A stretch of DNA of 64,000 bases, from positions 496,001-560,000 of the forward strand of contig CU207211.1 in assembly GCA_000026125.1 (NCBI GenBank), given 5' to 3'. The DNA is from Herminiimonas arsenicoxydans (GTDB lineage: Bacteria > Pseudomonadota > Gammaproteobacteria > Burkholderiales > Burkholderiaceae_D). The notes below the pieces were generated by a model. That model saw only the letters and a list, made by a program, of their open reading frames with translations. It made no database searches and had not been told where the DNA came from. Shown one piece after another: positions 46,781-56,119 of this stretch (the first letter of the stretch is position 1; every line of letters begins with the position of its first letter). A program made the position numbers and the translations under genes.

Positions 46781-48646
46781 ATGTCACGTCGATTACCTCT
46801 TATTCTGCCCACTTCAGGATTAAACCGCAGGCGGTTTGTTCAAGGTCTTGTTGCCGGAGGAGTAATGGCAGGTCTGTCCTCGCCAGTGTTAAGCGCTCTG
46901 GCCAGCAACCGCCAGATCAGTCAAGGCACAGCGCCAATCCTGCGCGGTAACGAGTTCGATCTCGTTGTCGATGAAATGCCCGTAAATTTCACAGGTAAGC
47001 CGGGAATAGCGACCACCATCAACGGATCGCTTCCGGCACCTACGTTGCGTTGGCGTGAGGGTGAAACTGTGACTATTCGTGTTCACAACAAGTTACGCCA
47101 ACATACATCGATACACTGGCATGGAATCATTCTTCCTTACCAAATGGACGGTGTCCCTGGCATCAGCTTCGCAGGCATTCCACCCGGCACCACCTTCACA
47201 TACCGATTCAAGGTTCAACAAAACGGTACTTACTGGTATCACTCCCACTCGGGTATGCAGGAACTTACCGGCATGTACGGTGCCATCATTATCGATCCTG
47301 CTGGGCCGGAGACCATACGTGCCGAACGTGATCACGTCGTCTTACTTTCGGACTGGACCGATGAAGATCCGATGCGCGTGTTCTCGAAACTGAAAGCGCA
47401 GGGCGACTACTACAACTACAACCAGCCAACGGTCATCGATTTCTTCCGCGATGCCTCGCGCGACGGTGTAGGCGCAGCATTTGAAAAGCGCAAGATGTGG
47501 AACGAGATGCGCATGAATCCCACCGATTTAGCTGATCTCTCTTCACAAACGCTGACTTATTTGGCCAATGGCATCACACCAGCGGGCAACTGGACAGCTC
47601 TATTCAAACTGGGAGAGCGCGTACGACTGCGCATGATTAATGGCACGGGCAACACGTTTTACGACGTGCGAATCCCTGGTCTAAAACTCAAAGTCGTTCA
47701 CGTGGATGGATTGGATGTAGAGCCTGTTACGGTTGATGAATTCCGATTTGGACCTGGTGAAACATTTGACGTCATTGTTCAGCCAGAAAAAGAGGCGTAC
47801 ACCATCTTCGCCCAGTCGATGGAACGCACTGGTTTCGCAAAAGCGACACTAGCCGTCAGAGAAGGGCTTGAAGCACCCGTACCAGAACTCGATCCAGTGG
47901 AATGGCTGACGATGCGCGACATGATGGGCGCGATGGATCATGGATCGATGGGTCACGGCTCTATGGCAGGAATGGACCACAGCGGCATGTCCGGCATGAG
48001 CATGATGGACGACGGCGCAATGACCACCATGGATGGTGGGGCGATGACCGGCATGAATCAAGGCGGTATGTCCGGTATGGATCACAGCGCAATGGCAGGC
48101 ATGGCCGGACTTTCTGTCCCTTCTACAACTGCACGCCATGCACGCACTGAGTACGGCGCGAGTACCGATATGCGGGTTGATATGGCGCGAAGCAATTTGG
48201 ATGATCCTGGCATTGGTTTGCGAAACAATGGACGCAGAGTACTGACACTTGCGGATTTGCACACACCCGGTGGGCCGATGGATCCCCGTGGGCCGAGCAG
48301 GGAAGTAGAGCTGCATCTGACTGGAAACATGGAACGTTATACATGGTCATTTGATGGCGTTGAATTTGGCAAATCAACACCCGTTCATTTCAAACATGGG
48401 GAACGTTTGCGCGTCATTTTGCATAACGACACGATGATGACGCACCCGATGCATTTGCACGGCATGTGGAGTGAACTGGAAACGCCGGAGGGTAAGTTTC
48501 AGGTACGACGTCATACGTTGCCAGTACAGCCAGCGCAACGAATCAGCTTTTTGGTTACTGCCGATGCACTGGGCCGTTGGGCTTGGCATTGTCATCTCAT
48601 GTTCCATATGGACGGAGGCATGTTCCGCGAAGTCGTAGTGTCTTGA
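46781..48646 (+). CDS. copA: CopA/PcoA multicopper oxidase
   Basis: 621-residue periplasmic copper oxidase, TAT-exported (NRRRFVQGLVAGGVMAGLSS, twin Arg). Three cupredoxin domains; copper motifs HWHGIILPYQMDGVPG and WYHSHSGMQELTGMYG at the type 2/3 site, HPMHLHGMW and WAWHCHLMFHMDGGMFREV at the C-terminus including the type 1 Cys-His. A Met/His/Asp-rich insert (about 385-445, e.g. MDHGSMGHGSMAGMDHSGM) gives extra copper sites, as in PcoA. It oxidises Cu(I) and sequesters copper. First of copA-copB-DUF411-copC-copD. Confidence 0.96.
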   Translation: MSRRLPLILPTSGLNRRRFVQGLVAGGVMAGLSSPVLSALASNRQISQGTAPILRGNEFDLVVDEMPVNFTGKPGIATTINGSLPAPTLRWREGETVTIRVHNKLRQHTSIHWHGIILPYQMDGVPGISFAGIPPGTTFTYRFKVQQNGTYWYHSHSGMQELTGMYGAIIIDPAGPETIRAERDHVVLLSDWTDEDPMRVFSKLKAQGDYYNYNQPTVIDFFRDASRDGVGAAFEKRKMWNEMRMNPTDLADLSSQTLTYLANGITPAGNWTALFKLGERVRLRMINGTGNTFYDVRIPGLKLKVVHVDGLDVEPVTVDEFRFGPGETFDVIVQPEKEAYTIFAQSMERTGFAKATLAVREGLEAPVPELDPVEWLTMRDMMGAMDHGSMGHGSMAGMDHSGMSGMSMMDDGAMTTMDGGAMTGMNQGGMSGMDHSAMAGMAGLSVPSTTARHARTEYGASTDMRVDMARSNLDDPGIGLRNNGRRVLTLADLHTPGGPMDPRGPSREVELHLTGNMERYTWSFDGVEFGKSTPVHFKHGERLRVILHNDTMMTHPMHLHGMWSELETPEGKFQVRRHTLPVQPAQRISFLVTADALGRWAWHCHLMFHMDGGMFREVVVS

Positions 48647-48662
48647 ACATGAGGAAAAAATA

Positions 48663-49700
48663 ATGTTGAAAATAAGAGCCATTTATTCATTGACCGCTAT
48701 CTGCGCGTCAATCGCAAGCATGTCGGTTTATGCGCAATCCCAGACTGCAGAAGACCATTCCATGCATGGCCATGCTGCGCATCACAATACGATGACTTCC
48801 AAGTCGTCCAAAAATGTCTCGAGCGCAACACAGGCCGACCCGCACGCAGGTCATGGAACATCCGCTCCCGCTGCAGATCCGCACGCTGGACACACAATGA
48901 TGCAGAGCGATCCTGTCGAGCAACCTGCTATGGATCACGGCGAAATGCGCATGCAGGGCGGATCCGCACCGGCAGACGCACGAGACCCTCATGCCTATTC
49001 AAATGGGCTCAAGCTCGGTGAAGGAGACTATGCGGTTCCCGATGTGCCACGGCTGATGCTTCACGATGAACACGCGTTTGGAGCAATTCGGGCCGAACGC
49101 CTAGAACGCAAGTTCGATCGCAACGGCGATGACAGCACTGGATACGATCTTCAAGGCTGGTTTGGAACCTCCTACAATCGTTTCGTTGTTAAAGCAGAGG
49201 GTGATATAGCAAAGAGTCGCGTCGAAGAGTCGCGTACAGAGTTGCTCTGGAGCCGCGCCATCGCAACGCACTGGGATACGCAGTTAGGTGCACGTTTTGA
49301 TACAGGTGAGGGCCCAAATCGGCAATGGATCGCGCTGGGTGTGCAAGGCTTGTCACCCTACTGGTTTGAGGTAGATGCCACAGCGTACGTTGGCAATGGT
49401 GGTCGCACAGCATTCAGGCTTGAAGCGAGCTATGAACTACTCATCACGCAGCGCCTTATTCTTGAACCGAAAATTGAGATGCAGGCTTTTGGTAAAAGCG
49501 ACGCACAGCGACGTGTTGGCAGTGGCTTGTCGGAAGCATCTGCAGGACTACGCCTGCGTTACGAATTCAGCCGACAATTCGCGCCCTATATTGGTATTGA
49601 ACGAGCTGCTAGCTATGGCGGGACTGCCGATTATGTTCGCGCCGAAGGCGGTGATACACAAAAGACACGCGTAGTTGCCGGCCTGCGCTTTTGGTTCTAA
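48663..49700 (+). CDS. copB: CopB/PcoB outer-membrane copper protein
   Basis: 345-residue outer-membrane protein. Signal peptide (about 1-21), then a His/Met-rich N-terminal region (HSMHGHAAHHNTMTSK; DPHAGHGTSAPAADPHAGHT), and the CopB beta-barrel from about 115 (LERKFDRNGDDSTGYDLQGW, GARFDTGEGPNRQWIALGVQ, ending in VAGLRFWF). Terminal Phe fits barrel assembly. It starts 16 bp after copA. Probable role: copper sequestration or passage at the outer membrane. Confidence 0.92.
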   Translation: MLKIRAIYSLTAICASIASMSVYAQSQTAEDHSMHGHAAHHNTMTSKSSKNVSSATQADPHAGHGTSAPAADPHAGHTMMQSDPVEQPAMDHGEMRMQGGSAPADARDPHAYSNGLKLGEGDYAVPDVPRLMLHDEHAFGAIRAERLERKFDRNGDDSTGYDLQGWFGTSYNRFVVKAEGDIAKSRVEESRTELLWSRAIATHWDTQLGARFDTGEGPNRQWIALGVQGLSPYWFEVDATAYVGNGGRTAFRLEASYELLITQRLILEPKIEMQAFGKSDAQRRVGSGLSEASAGLRLRYEFSRQFAPYIGIERAASYGGTADYVRAEGGDTQKTRVVAGLRFWF

Positions 49701-49731
49701 AGGCTCCGAATAAATGCAACCAGGAAATACG

Positions 49732-50232
49732 ATGAATACGACAAAGTCTTTTGCTCATAAAAACTGGCTGAAAGCTGTTATCTCACGCTCCCGAACGTTC
49801 ATTATCTGCTTGATGTTAGCCGCGGGCACATCAGCTGCAGTCGCGCAAACCGCTCCAGTGGCAGAAGTATGGAAAGACGCATCGTGTGGATGCTGCGGTG
49901 AGTGGGTTCGCCATATGGAAGAGGCGGGCTTCAAGGTCAAGGTCCACAACGAAGGCAATGCTGAAGCGAGGAAGAGACTCGGCATGCCTGTGAAATACGG
50001 CTCCTGCCACACCACGAAAGTCGGGAAGTATGTTGTAGAAGGGCATGTCCCTGCGGCAGATATCAAACGACTACTTCAAGAGAAACCGGCTGCTAAAGGG
50101 TTGGCCGCGCCAGGCATGCCTGTGGGTTCGCCCGGCATGGATGGTCCAGACTACGATGGGCAAAAAGATGCCTATGACGTTTTACTTATCAAGAACGATG
50201 GCAGTAGCTCGGTTTATCAATCGCATCGTTAA
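49732..50232 (+). CDS. DUF411 periplasmic copper-binding protein
   Basis: 166-residue secreted protein with a signal peptide (about 20-40, TFIICLMLAAGTSAAVAQ). The DUF411 domain carries DASCGCCGEWVRHME with the CxCC motif, and GSCHTTKVGKYVVEGHVPAADI. DUF411 proteins are copper-related periplasmic proteins (also called CopG-like). I chose the ATG at 49732, which has CAGGAAAT upstream; 49714 is an alternative. It sits between copB and copC in the cop operon. Confidence 0.82.
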   Translation: MNTTKSFAHKNWLKAVISRSRTFIICLMLAAGTSAAVAQTAPVAEVWKDASCGCCGEWVRHMEEAGFKVKVHNEGNAEARKRLGMPVKYGSCHTTKVGKYVVEGHVPAADIKRLLQEKPAAKGLAAPGMPVGSPGMDGPDYDGQKDAYDVLLIKNDGSSSVYQSHR

Positions 50233-50263
50233 TCTATTCACTATTTTTTAAAGGAACATCGAG

Positions 50264-50650
50264 ATGTCTTTTTCTTCTATTGCCACCAAACTATTAATGG
50301 CTTCGGCAGCAACGCTGTTTGCCACCTCCGTCTTTGCACATCCTGACTTGGTGTCATCGACACCTGCGGACAAATCAGAAGGTCCGGCACCAGCCAAGAT
50401 CGAATTGACGTTTTCTGAGACGTTAAACACGCAGTTTTCAGGTGCTAATCTCATCATGACAGACATGCCCAACATGCCCGGCCATGGTGCAATGAAAATG
50501 AAAGCAAGCGTTGCTAGTGGCGTTGATGGTAAGACGATGGTCGTCACGCCAGCGGCTCCATTGGTTGGTGGCACCTATCGCGTCGACTGGCGTGCGGTCT
50601 CATCAGACACGCATCCCATCAAGGGAAGCATCAGCTTTCAGGTGAAGTAA
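50264..50650 (+). CDS. copC: CopC periplasmic copper protein
   Basis: 128 residues, signal peptide ending FA^HP, so the mature N-terminus begins with His as in CopC, where that His is a Cu(II) ligand (HPDLVSSTPADKSEGPAPAKIELTF). Methionine-rich MTDMPNMPGHGAMKMK supplies the Cu(I) site, and SDTHPIKGSISFQVK is the conserved C-terminus. It works with CopD to carry copper into the cytoplasm. Starts 31 bp after the DUF411 gene with AAAGGAAC. Confidence 0.93.
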   Translation: MSFSSIATKLLMASAATLFATSVFAHPDLVSSTPADKSEGPAPAKIELTFSETLNTQFSGANLIMTDMPNMPGHGAMKMKASVASGVDGKTMVVTPAAPLVGGTYRVDWRAVSSDTHPIKGSISFQVK

Positions 50651-50653
50651 TTC

Positions 50654-51589
50654 ATGGCGGATGACTGGCTAAATATTGCGCTTCGTTTCGGGCTTTATAT
50701 TGGCACGGCTACACTGTTTGGTGTGGCCGTGTTTGGTATATTCGCGCACAGCCTGACTGCGCAATTTGCGGCATTGGGCACGCGTTTCAAGACAGGTTTG
50801 TTGATGGCGGTGGGTCTCAATATTGTCTTGTCGCTCATGTCTATGCTGGTCAGCGCAAAAGCGATGTCCGGTTCAGAAAGTTATGATGAACTGACAGCGC
50901 ATATCATCGGCATGGTCATTACTGGTACTGATATGGGCATTGCGTGGCTCGTGCGCATGGCTGGGTTGCTGATCTGTGCGCTAATCATTCTGGTAGGCAA
51001 GTGGCAAAATAAACGCTTCGTGCCCTTAGCAATCATCTCTGCGGTGTCTTTTGCTACATTTGCTTGGTCCGGTCATGCAGCAATGCACGAAGGCATTGTC
51101 AAAGCAGGTCATTTAATGTCTGACATTACGCACTTGCTAGCAGCAGGCGCATGGGTAGGAGCGCTTTTCTCTTTGGTGACGTTGGCCACATTCAATCCGC
51201 ACTCCACACCAAACGCGCTTGAAGTCTTAAGTAAAACGTCGAGCGGATTTGCTAAGCTGGGAACTGTGATCGTTGGGGCATTGGTGGTGACAGGCTTAGC
51301 CAACTATTTACTGATCGCTGGACCATCACTCAATGTCCTGACTAGTACTCAATATGGGTTGCTACTGGTTATCAAACTGGGGCTGTTTATGGGAATGCTT
51401 GCTATCGCTGCTGCTAACCGCTATTTATTGAGCCCGAAAGTCGAGATCGCAATCAGGCTGGACAATGGCGTCGAAGCCTGCCGCTTGTTGCGTGTAAGCT
51501 TAATAACCGAAACTAGTTTGGCATTGTTGGTCGTTGCCTGTGTGGCCTGGCTGGGTGTTTTGTCACCTGTGGCCCATCGGGCAAGTTAG
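50654..51589 (+). CDS. copD: CopD inner-membrane copper importer
   Basis: 311-residue inner-membrane protein with about eight TM segments, partner of CopC. Family features are LRFGLYIGTATLFGVAVFGIF at the N-terminus, SGHAAMHEGIVKAGHLMSDITHLLAAGAWVGALFSL (conserved His/Gly region), and the C-terminal TETSLALLVVACVAWLGVLSP. It follows copC by 3 bp and ends the operon. The following 0.5 kb contains no clear gene. Confidence 0.92.
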   Translation: MADDWLNIALRFGLYIGTATLFGVAVFGIFAHSLTAQFAALGTRFKTGLLMAVGLNIVLSLMSMLVSAKAMSGSESYDELTAHIIGMVITGTDMGIAWLVRMAGLLICALIILVGKWQNKRFVPLAIISAVSFATFAWSGHAAMHEGIVKAGHLMSDITHLLAAGAWVGALFSLVTLATFNPHSTPNALEVLSKTSSGFAKLGTVIVGALVVTGLANYLLIAGPSLNVLTSTQYGLLLVIKLGLFMGMLAIAAANRYLLSPKVEIAIRLDNGVEACRLLRVSLITETSLALLVVACVAWLGVLSPVAHRAS

Positions 51590-52110
51590 ATCGAACTTTT
51601 GAGGATCTCTACAATAAGGTACACGTCTCCAGAAGCATTGGAAAGCTGCCGATCTACATCCTCGTGTCGATCTGCATTTGAATTGAACGAATGAATCATG
51701 ATCGTTTGATAAAGAATTGCACGGAGAGTAAATGCGAGAATATCAAGGACGCAACTCCATTAATCTTTTAGGAGGATGTTCGCAGCATCCTTGTCGCCGG
51801 GTTGGTTAAAAATCTAAGCTTTCCGCATGACGATGACGTTACCGCTTTCAGGATTTTCTGAGCGACTGCTGCCCCTCGATGTGCTCTTTGGCGGGCGCAA
51901 GAATTTCACCAAGCCGATCAAGGAAGGGCTGAAGCTCTTTTGGAGGGCGTTTGTGGTCGGCCTGCTGCGCAACGGCGACGGACCTACGGTCAGTACAAGG
52001 TGTCGTTACTAAATGTGTTTTCATAATCAGATATTCATCAGACTAGCTGACTATTCTGTCACGCTAATCCTCTCTCTTGTTTTCTGTTTTAAAGTCTCTG
52101 AATCTCTCCG
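51590..52110. other. Gene-free stretch after copD
   Basis: About 520 bp. A 61-codon open frame at 51827-52012 has no ribosome site or recognisable domain, and a short stem AGGATG/CATCCT lies near 51770. It is followed by copy B of the 143-bp repeat. I see nothing else; probably a junction with decayed debris. Confidence 0.55.
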
Positions 52111-52253
52111 TTGAGGCTATGCTTCATTAACTGAAGTGAGGGAGAGAGATAGCTCTCTCCCTTATATAAAGAATATAAACCCCCCGCATTTGCTCCGCAC
52201 TAGATAGGCCGAGTGATCAACTGCTCTCCAGCGTTGAACACATGATGGGGGTA
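52111..52253 (+). repeat. 143-bp direct repeat, copy B
   Basis: Second copy of the repeat at 13020-13162, same orientation, five mismatches in 143 bp. The central palindrome here is imperfect (GGGAGAGAGAT/AGCTCTCTCCC). It ends nine bases before an IS3-group element, so that IS has inserted just beyond the repeat. Confidence 0.9.
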
Positions 52254-52291
52254 CCTCGCACTGGCCTGTCCCCAAACTGAAAGACACCGCA

Positions 52292-53158
52292 TTAAGCTAA
52301 CTGAGCTTGCTGTTCAAAGTCAATTGGGCTGATATAGCCCAACGTTGAATGTCTTCGAACCGGATTATAGAAACGTTCGATGTAGTCAAACACTTCTGCC
52401 CTGATGTCGTCTCGCGTGCGGAACATCTTTCTGGATAAGCGCTCTGTCTTCAATGAAGAGAAGAAGCTCTCCATGGCCGAGTTGTCCCACACATTACCCG
52501 CACGACTCATGCTGCACGTCACACCCAATTCAAGCAATAGCCGCTGAAACTGCTCACTCGTATATTGACTTCCACGGTCAGAATGATGCATCACGGATTC
52601 CGGCTTACCACGTCGCCATACAGCCATCATTAATGCATCGGCGACGAGTTGTGCATTCATCTCAGGCTTCATCGACCAGCCAATGACACGCCTGGAATAG
52701 AGGTCTAGTACAACAGCGAGGTAAAGCCATCCTTCGGCTGACCAGATGTAGGTGAAGTCAGCGACCCATTTCCGGTTCGGTGCACTAGCGTCGAATTGCC
52801 GGTCGAGCACGTTGGCTGCAATACCGATGACTGGGCGCTCACCTCGGTCAATCGGCAAGCTGCGCCGGCGAGGTCGAGCCCGTAACGCTTGAGCCTGCAT
52901 CAGCCGTTCGACGCGATGCAGCCCGCAACGATAGCCACTTGCCAACAGGTCGTGCCAGACACGACGTGCTCCATAGGTGCGGTCACTTTGAATAAAACTG
53001 TGATGAACGGCGCGACCGAGTTGCTCGTTCTCCGTGCGACGTTTGCACGGCGTACGCGTGAGCCATGCATAAAAACCACTGCGCGAGACGCCGAGTGTGT
53101 CGCAGGTCAGTGCCACCGGCCAGATTCCTCGGTGCTTCGCCACGAATCCAAATTTCAC
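52292..53158 (-). CDS. IS3-group transposase OrfB
   Basis: 288-residue DDE transposase: helix YGARRVWHDLLASGY, core motifs WVADFTYIWSAEGWLYLAVVLDL (first Asp), HHSDRGSQYTSEQF (second Asp) and NSAMESFFSSLKTERL (Glu), and the tail FYNPVRRHSTLGYISPIDFE. It overlaps orfA by four bases (ATGA), so it may be made by frameshift or coupled translation. Both IS ends remain, so it should be active. Confidence 0.94.
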   Translation of the reverse strand: MKFGFVAKHRGIWPVALTCDTLGVSRSGFYAWLTRTPCKRRTENEQLGRAVHHSFIQSDRTYGARRVWHDLLASGYRCGLHRVERLMQAQALRARPRRRSLPIDRGERPVIGIAANVLDRQFDASAPNRKWVADFTYIWSAEGWLYLAVVLDLYSRRVIGWSMKPEMNAQLVADALMMAVWRRGKPESVMHHSDRGSQYTSEQFQRLLLELGVTCSMSRAGNVWDNSAMESFFSSLKTERLSRKMFRTRDDIRAEVFDYIERFYNPVRRHSTLGYISPIDFEQQAQLA

Positions 53159-53448
53159 ATCGATTCCCTGGCGAAGTAGGCGGCGGCTTTTTTTAAAATG
53201 TCGCGCTCCATCTTCAGTTTGGCGACTTCTTTGCGCAACCTTGCTATCTCAAGTTGCTCTGGTTTGAGTTGACCATGCCCGGGAAAGGCATGCGATGCAT
53301 CTTCCGATACGGCATGAACCCATTTGCGCAATACGTTCTCGTGCACATTGAGGTCTTTGGCGGCCTGCACGATTGAAACACCTCGTTCTTTAACTAGCCT
53401 AACCGCCTCTACCTTGAACTCCTTGCTGAACTGTCTACGATTTGCCAT
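53155..53448 (-). CDS. IS3-group OrfA (DNA-binding)
   Basis: 97 residues with a helix-turn-helix (FSKEFKVEAVRLVKERGVSIVQAAKDLNVHENVLRKWV) and a C-terminal leucine zipper (LEIARLRKEVAKLKMERDILKKAA), the usual IS3 OrfA plan. It overlaps orfB by 4 bp. A GGAGGAAATAA ribosome site is in front of the ATG at 53448. Confidence 0.92.
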   Translation of the reverse strand: MANRRQFSKEFKVEAVRLVKERGVSIVQAAKDLNVHENVLRKWVHAVSEDASHAFPGHGQLKPEQLEIARLRKEVAKLKMERDILKKAAAYFARESM

Positions 53449-53637
53449 TTATTTCCTCCTGATTGATTAAAACACCTTATCTTGGTGTCTTTCAAGTCAG
53501 GGACAGGCCACACGCGCCAACGAATCACCGCCAGGGAACATTGTCATGCGGCGAGGCATGCGCCGACTGGCCGACATGCAATTTGGTTTTAATCTCGCCT
53601 CAGAAAGATATGGGTAATCGAAAGCTTGATGACTCGC

Positions 53638-53907
53638 TTACCAACTGATAATCAGGCCATCGAAACAATCGATCATGGGCGATAGATAAACCTTCCCAGC
53701 CGGGATTTGGAACTCCGTGATGTCGGTAAGCCATTTCTCATTTGGGGTGGCAGCCTGGAAGTCCCGATTGATGAGATTTTCTGGCGCTGGGCTGATTTCG
53801 CCCAGATAGGCCTGAAGTGTCTTAATTCCGGGGTGGAAGTCCAAAGTGCAGTTCTGGATACTTTTGTCGAAATTTGCAAATGAGTGGCAAGACTCGGTAA
53901 TGACCAT
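53638..53907 (-). pseudogene. IS3-family transposase remnant
   Basis: 89 residues containing NRDFQAATPNEKWLTDITEF, then PAGKVYLSPMIDCFDGLIISW, the N-terminal catalytic part of an IS3-type OrfB with its first DDE Asp. It stops right after this point, so the second Asp and Glu are lost, and the N-terminus does not match an intact OrfB either. It is a different lineage from the complete element next to it. Confidence 0.85.
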
Positions 53908-53928
53908 AGGGCGTGGCGATTGAAAAGT

Positions 53929-54786
53929 CTAATTGGGCGGTACTTTAAAATTGTCGCGTGCTTTTTTAAGTTCCGCCGCTACAGCTTGGGCTCGTAGTTT
54001 TTGTATTGATTCTTCGCTAATGATGTCGTTTGCGTTTTTCTCTACGGTACGTAAGCGATCTGCTACCCCTTGCAGGTCTCCAAAAATTGCTTTTCCTAAT
54101 AACATCCCGGATATCCTGCGGTTATGGGTTTTAGCCCATAACGTTAGGTCAAGAAAAGGTAAATAGCGCTGGAACCATCCGTCAAGATCCTCCAGATTAA
54201 TAGGGCGTGAAAGAGGAGCACGTTCTGTGTCCTTGCGAATTTTCTTTAGCCATGATTTGAATTCATCTATTACGACATCGTCAGTTTCATCTAATGAAAC
54301 AGCAATAAAAAATTCACGAGGTGATTCATCCCATTGATCATTGAATCTCCATGCGTCAGTACTTAGCTGAGATCGAATAAAACGATCTTGTACGTTGTCT
54401 TCAGGCCTATCTTCTTTTCCGTATGCCGCTATACGTCCATAATTTCCGTACGGACACACACGGTCTTTCGCCATTTTTTGCCAGCAATCAAAATAGTCCA
54501 GCAGATTCTGATTGCGTATGGATGTCGGTGGTTCTTCAGCATAAAAATCTGCCCCGACATAGGTTTTTTCAGTAGGATTTTTAATTAATTTCAGTGCGAT
54601 TTCACGAGCTATCGCAGCTAGCTCTTCTTGTGCGGTTTTATCGTTATGAATCGACGAATATTGCCATGTTCGCAAAGCTGATTGGCGAGTAATCAAAGCG
54701 TCTAGCCATTGGTTTATCCCCCAAGTTTTACAGATATCATAGTTTGACTTTTTAAATTCTGACGGAATCTCTGCTAGTTTGAGCAT
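53929..54786 (-). CDS. DUF6387-like protein next to integrase
   Basis: 285-residue soluble protein with no visible catalytic motif. It begins MLKLAEIPSEFKKSNYDICK and has aromatic-rich central sequences (DYFDCWQKMAKDRVCPYGNYG) and a helical C-terminus. From memory this matches DUF6387, proteins commonly found beside P4-type integrases at island ends. It follows the integrase by 26 bp in the same direction, suggesting cotranscription. Function unknown. Confidence 0.65.
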   Translation of the reverse strand: MLKLAEIPSEFKKSNYDICKTWGINQWLDALITRQSALRTWQYSSIHNDKTAQEELAAIAREIALKLIKNPTEKTYVGADFYAEEPPTSIRNQNLLDYFDCWQKMAKDRVCPYGNYGRIAAYGKEDRPEDNVQDRFIRSQLSTDAWRFNDQWDESPREFFIAVSLDETDDVVIDEFKSWLKKIRKDTERAPLSRPINLEDLDGWFQRYLPFLDLTLWAKTHNRRISGMLLGKAIFGDLQGVADRLRTVEKNANDIISEESIQKLRAQAVAAELKKARDNFKVPPN

Positions 54787-54812
54787 TTTGTTTACTGTGA
54801 AATTTCACGTTC

Positions 54813-56069
54813 TCAATTAGCTTCGGTTTGACGAGTAATTGATCGAGCAGGGATTTTGGGGGTGATTAGTGTTTTTGGTAGCCGTGAAACCAAATAGTTG
54901 GTCCAAAGTTCATGCGCTGCCCGGCGCTCTTCAAAATAATTATGTTGATCATAAATTCCTTCAACACCGCTCACTTTGTGATTCAAGCACATCTCGGAAA
55001 TGTCGCGGGGCACGCCTAATTTTCTCATGTGACTCTTCATCGTGCTACGAAGATCATGCGGCGTGAAGCGCCGAATATCCGGTTGTTGTTTTTCAACCCA
55101 GAAATCTATCGCTTCTCTTATCGTGTCTTTTGAAATATGCGCATCGCCTCCGTAGCGATCCATTCGCCTATACACACGAGCAGGTAAGACGTAGATCGAA
55201 TTGCCTGCGATTTCCAATAATTCATGAAACCAACCGACTACTACGGGAGGCAATGGGATATCAATAGCAGGACCGGTTTTGCTTGCGGGAATATGCCAAC
55301 GTCCTTCATCCAAAAAGACGTTCTCTTTCAATGCAGTAAATAGTTCCGAAGACCGTACCCCAGTTCCAAGCAAAATATGAATGGCAAGAAGATTTGCGCT
55401 ATTCATGTCGGCATTCATCACGGTCGTCAGCTCATCTTCAGAAAGCATTAGTCGGCGACGAATTGCCGGGCGCTTTCCAATTACGGCCTCGAGTTGAATA
55501 CCTGCGCATGGATTAGCGAAAATAATTTTCTTTCCTGCGGCGTGTTTAAAAAGACCGCGAAGCACCATCCAGAGTGTAAAGAGCTCTGACCATCCGGCTT
55601 TCACGCGCTCCAGTTGCGCGATGATGTCTTCTGGTCCTACTGTTTGAACTGACATTGCCGCCATGCCGTTTTCAATGCGCTTTAAATTTCTGCCGTAGGT
55701 AAGTTGGGTATTTTTAGCGAGATCGGAAAAGACCAATTTTCGATAATCGGCAATCAGTTCCCGCATTGTCCAATCTCTATTTGCTTTGGCTTTGCGTACT
55801 TCATCGGCGGGATTGGTCCCGTCAATTATGCCTATGCGTTTGCGAGCAGCTGCTTGGCGAGCTGCGGCAAGAGAGAGATCTGGATAGCGGCCTAGAGTGA
55901 CTTCTTGGCGTCGGTTCCCATGACGGAAACGAAAAACCCAAGAAGCAGTGCCGGAAGATGACAGGGTGAACGTTAATCCGCCCCCGTCCGATTTAGCGAC
56001 AGGAAGGCCCCCACGGATCCATTTTCGGAGTTGGATATCGGAAAGGAGGTTGGATTCTATTTTCGCCAT
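54813..56069 (-). CDS. P4-type tyrosine integrase
   Basis: 418-residue site-specific recombinase of the P4/DUF4102 group. N-terminal arm-binding DUF4102 domain (KSDGGGLTFTLSSSGTASWVFRFRHGNRRQEVTLGRYPDLSLAAAR), core-binding region, and the catalytic domain with Arg in LLGTGVRSSELF, HxLR in TPHDLRSTMKSHMRKLG, His in LNHKVSGVEGIY and the nucleophile Tyr in YDQHNYFEERR. It is intact. It should integrate the island, though its attachment site is not visible here. The tandem 12-bp repeat upstream may be an arm site. Confidence 0.93.
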   Translation of the reverse strand: MAKIESNLLSDIQLRKWIRGGLPVAKSDGGGLTFTLSSSGTASWVFRFRHGNRRQEVTLGRYPDLSLAAARQAAARKRIGIIDGTNPADEVRKAKANRDWTMRELIADYRKLVFSDLAKNTQLTYGRNLKRIENGMAAMSVQTVGPEDIIAQLERVKAGWSELFTLWMVLRGLFKHAAGKKIIFANPCAGIQLEAVIGKRPAIRRRLMLSEDELTTVMNADMNSANLLAIHILLGTGVRSSELFTALKENVFLDEGRWHIPASKTGPAIDIPLPPVVVGWFHELLEIAGNSIYVLPARVYRRMDRYGGDAHISKDTIREAIDFWVEKQQPDIRRFTPHDLRSTMKSHMRKLGVPRDISEMCLNHKVSGVEGIYDQHNYFEERRAAHELWTNYLVSRLPKTLITPKIPARSITRQTEAN

Positions 56070-56095
56070 CGTTCTTAGATCGGAATAATAGGGTT

Positions 56096-56119
56096 TCTAG
56101 CTACCCATCTAGCTACCCA
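56096..56119. repeat. Tandem 12-bp repeat upstream of the integrase
   Basis: TCTAGCTACCCA occurs twice in tandem, 56096-56107 and 56108-56119, 27 bp upstream of the integrase ATG. Perfect direct repeats of this size upstream of P4-type integrases are typical of arm-type integrase or excisionase binding sites and could include promoter control. Confidence 0.65.

Larger units (their letters stand above)
52262..53510 (-). mobile_element. IS3-group element, complete
   Basis: 1249-bp element with terminal inverted repeats TGGCCTGTCCC (52262-) and its complement ending at 53510; the repeat extends imperfectly through TGAAAGACACC on both sides. It is flanked by a 3-bp duplication CAC (52259-52261 and 53511-53513). 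It codes for orfA and orfB on the minus strand and both are intact. Confidence 0.92.

Noticed and set aside
47849..48316. His-rich reverse-strand frame within copA
   Set aside because: Antisense shadow of the Met/His-rich insert of the multicopper oxidase, not a gene.
51827..52012. 61-codon open frame after copD
   Set aside because: No ribosome site or recognisable domain; treated as debris.
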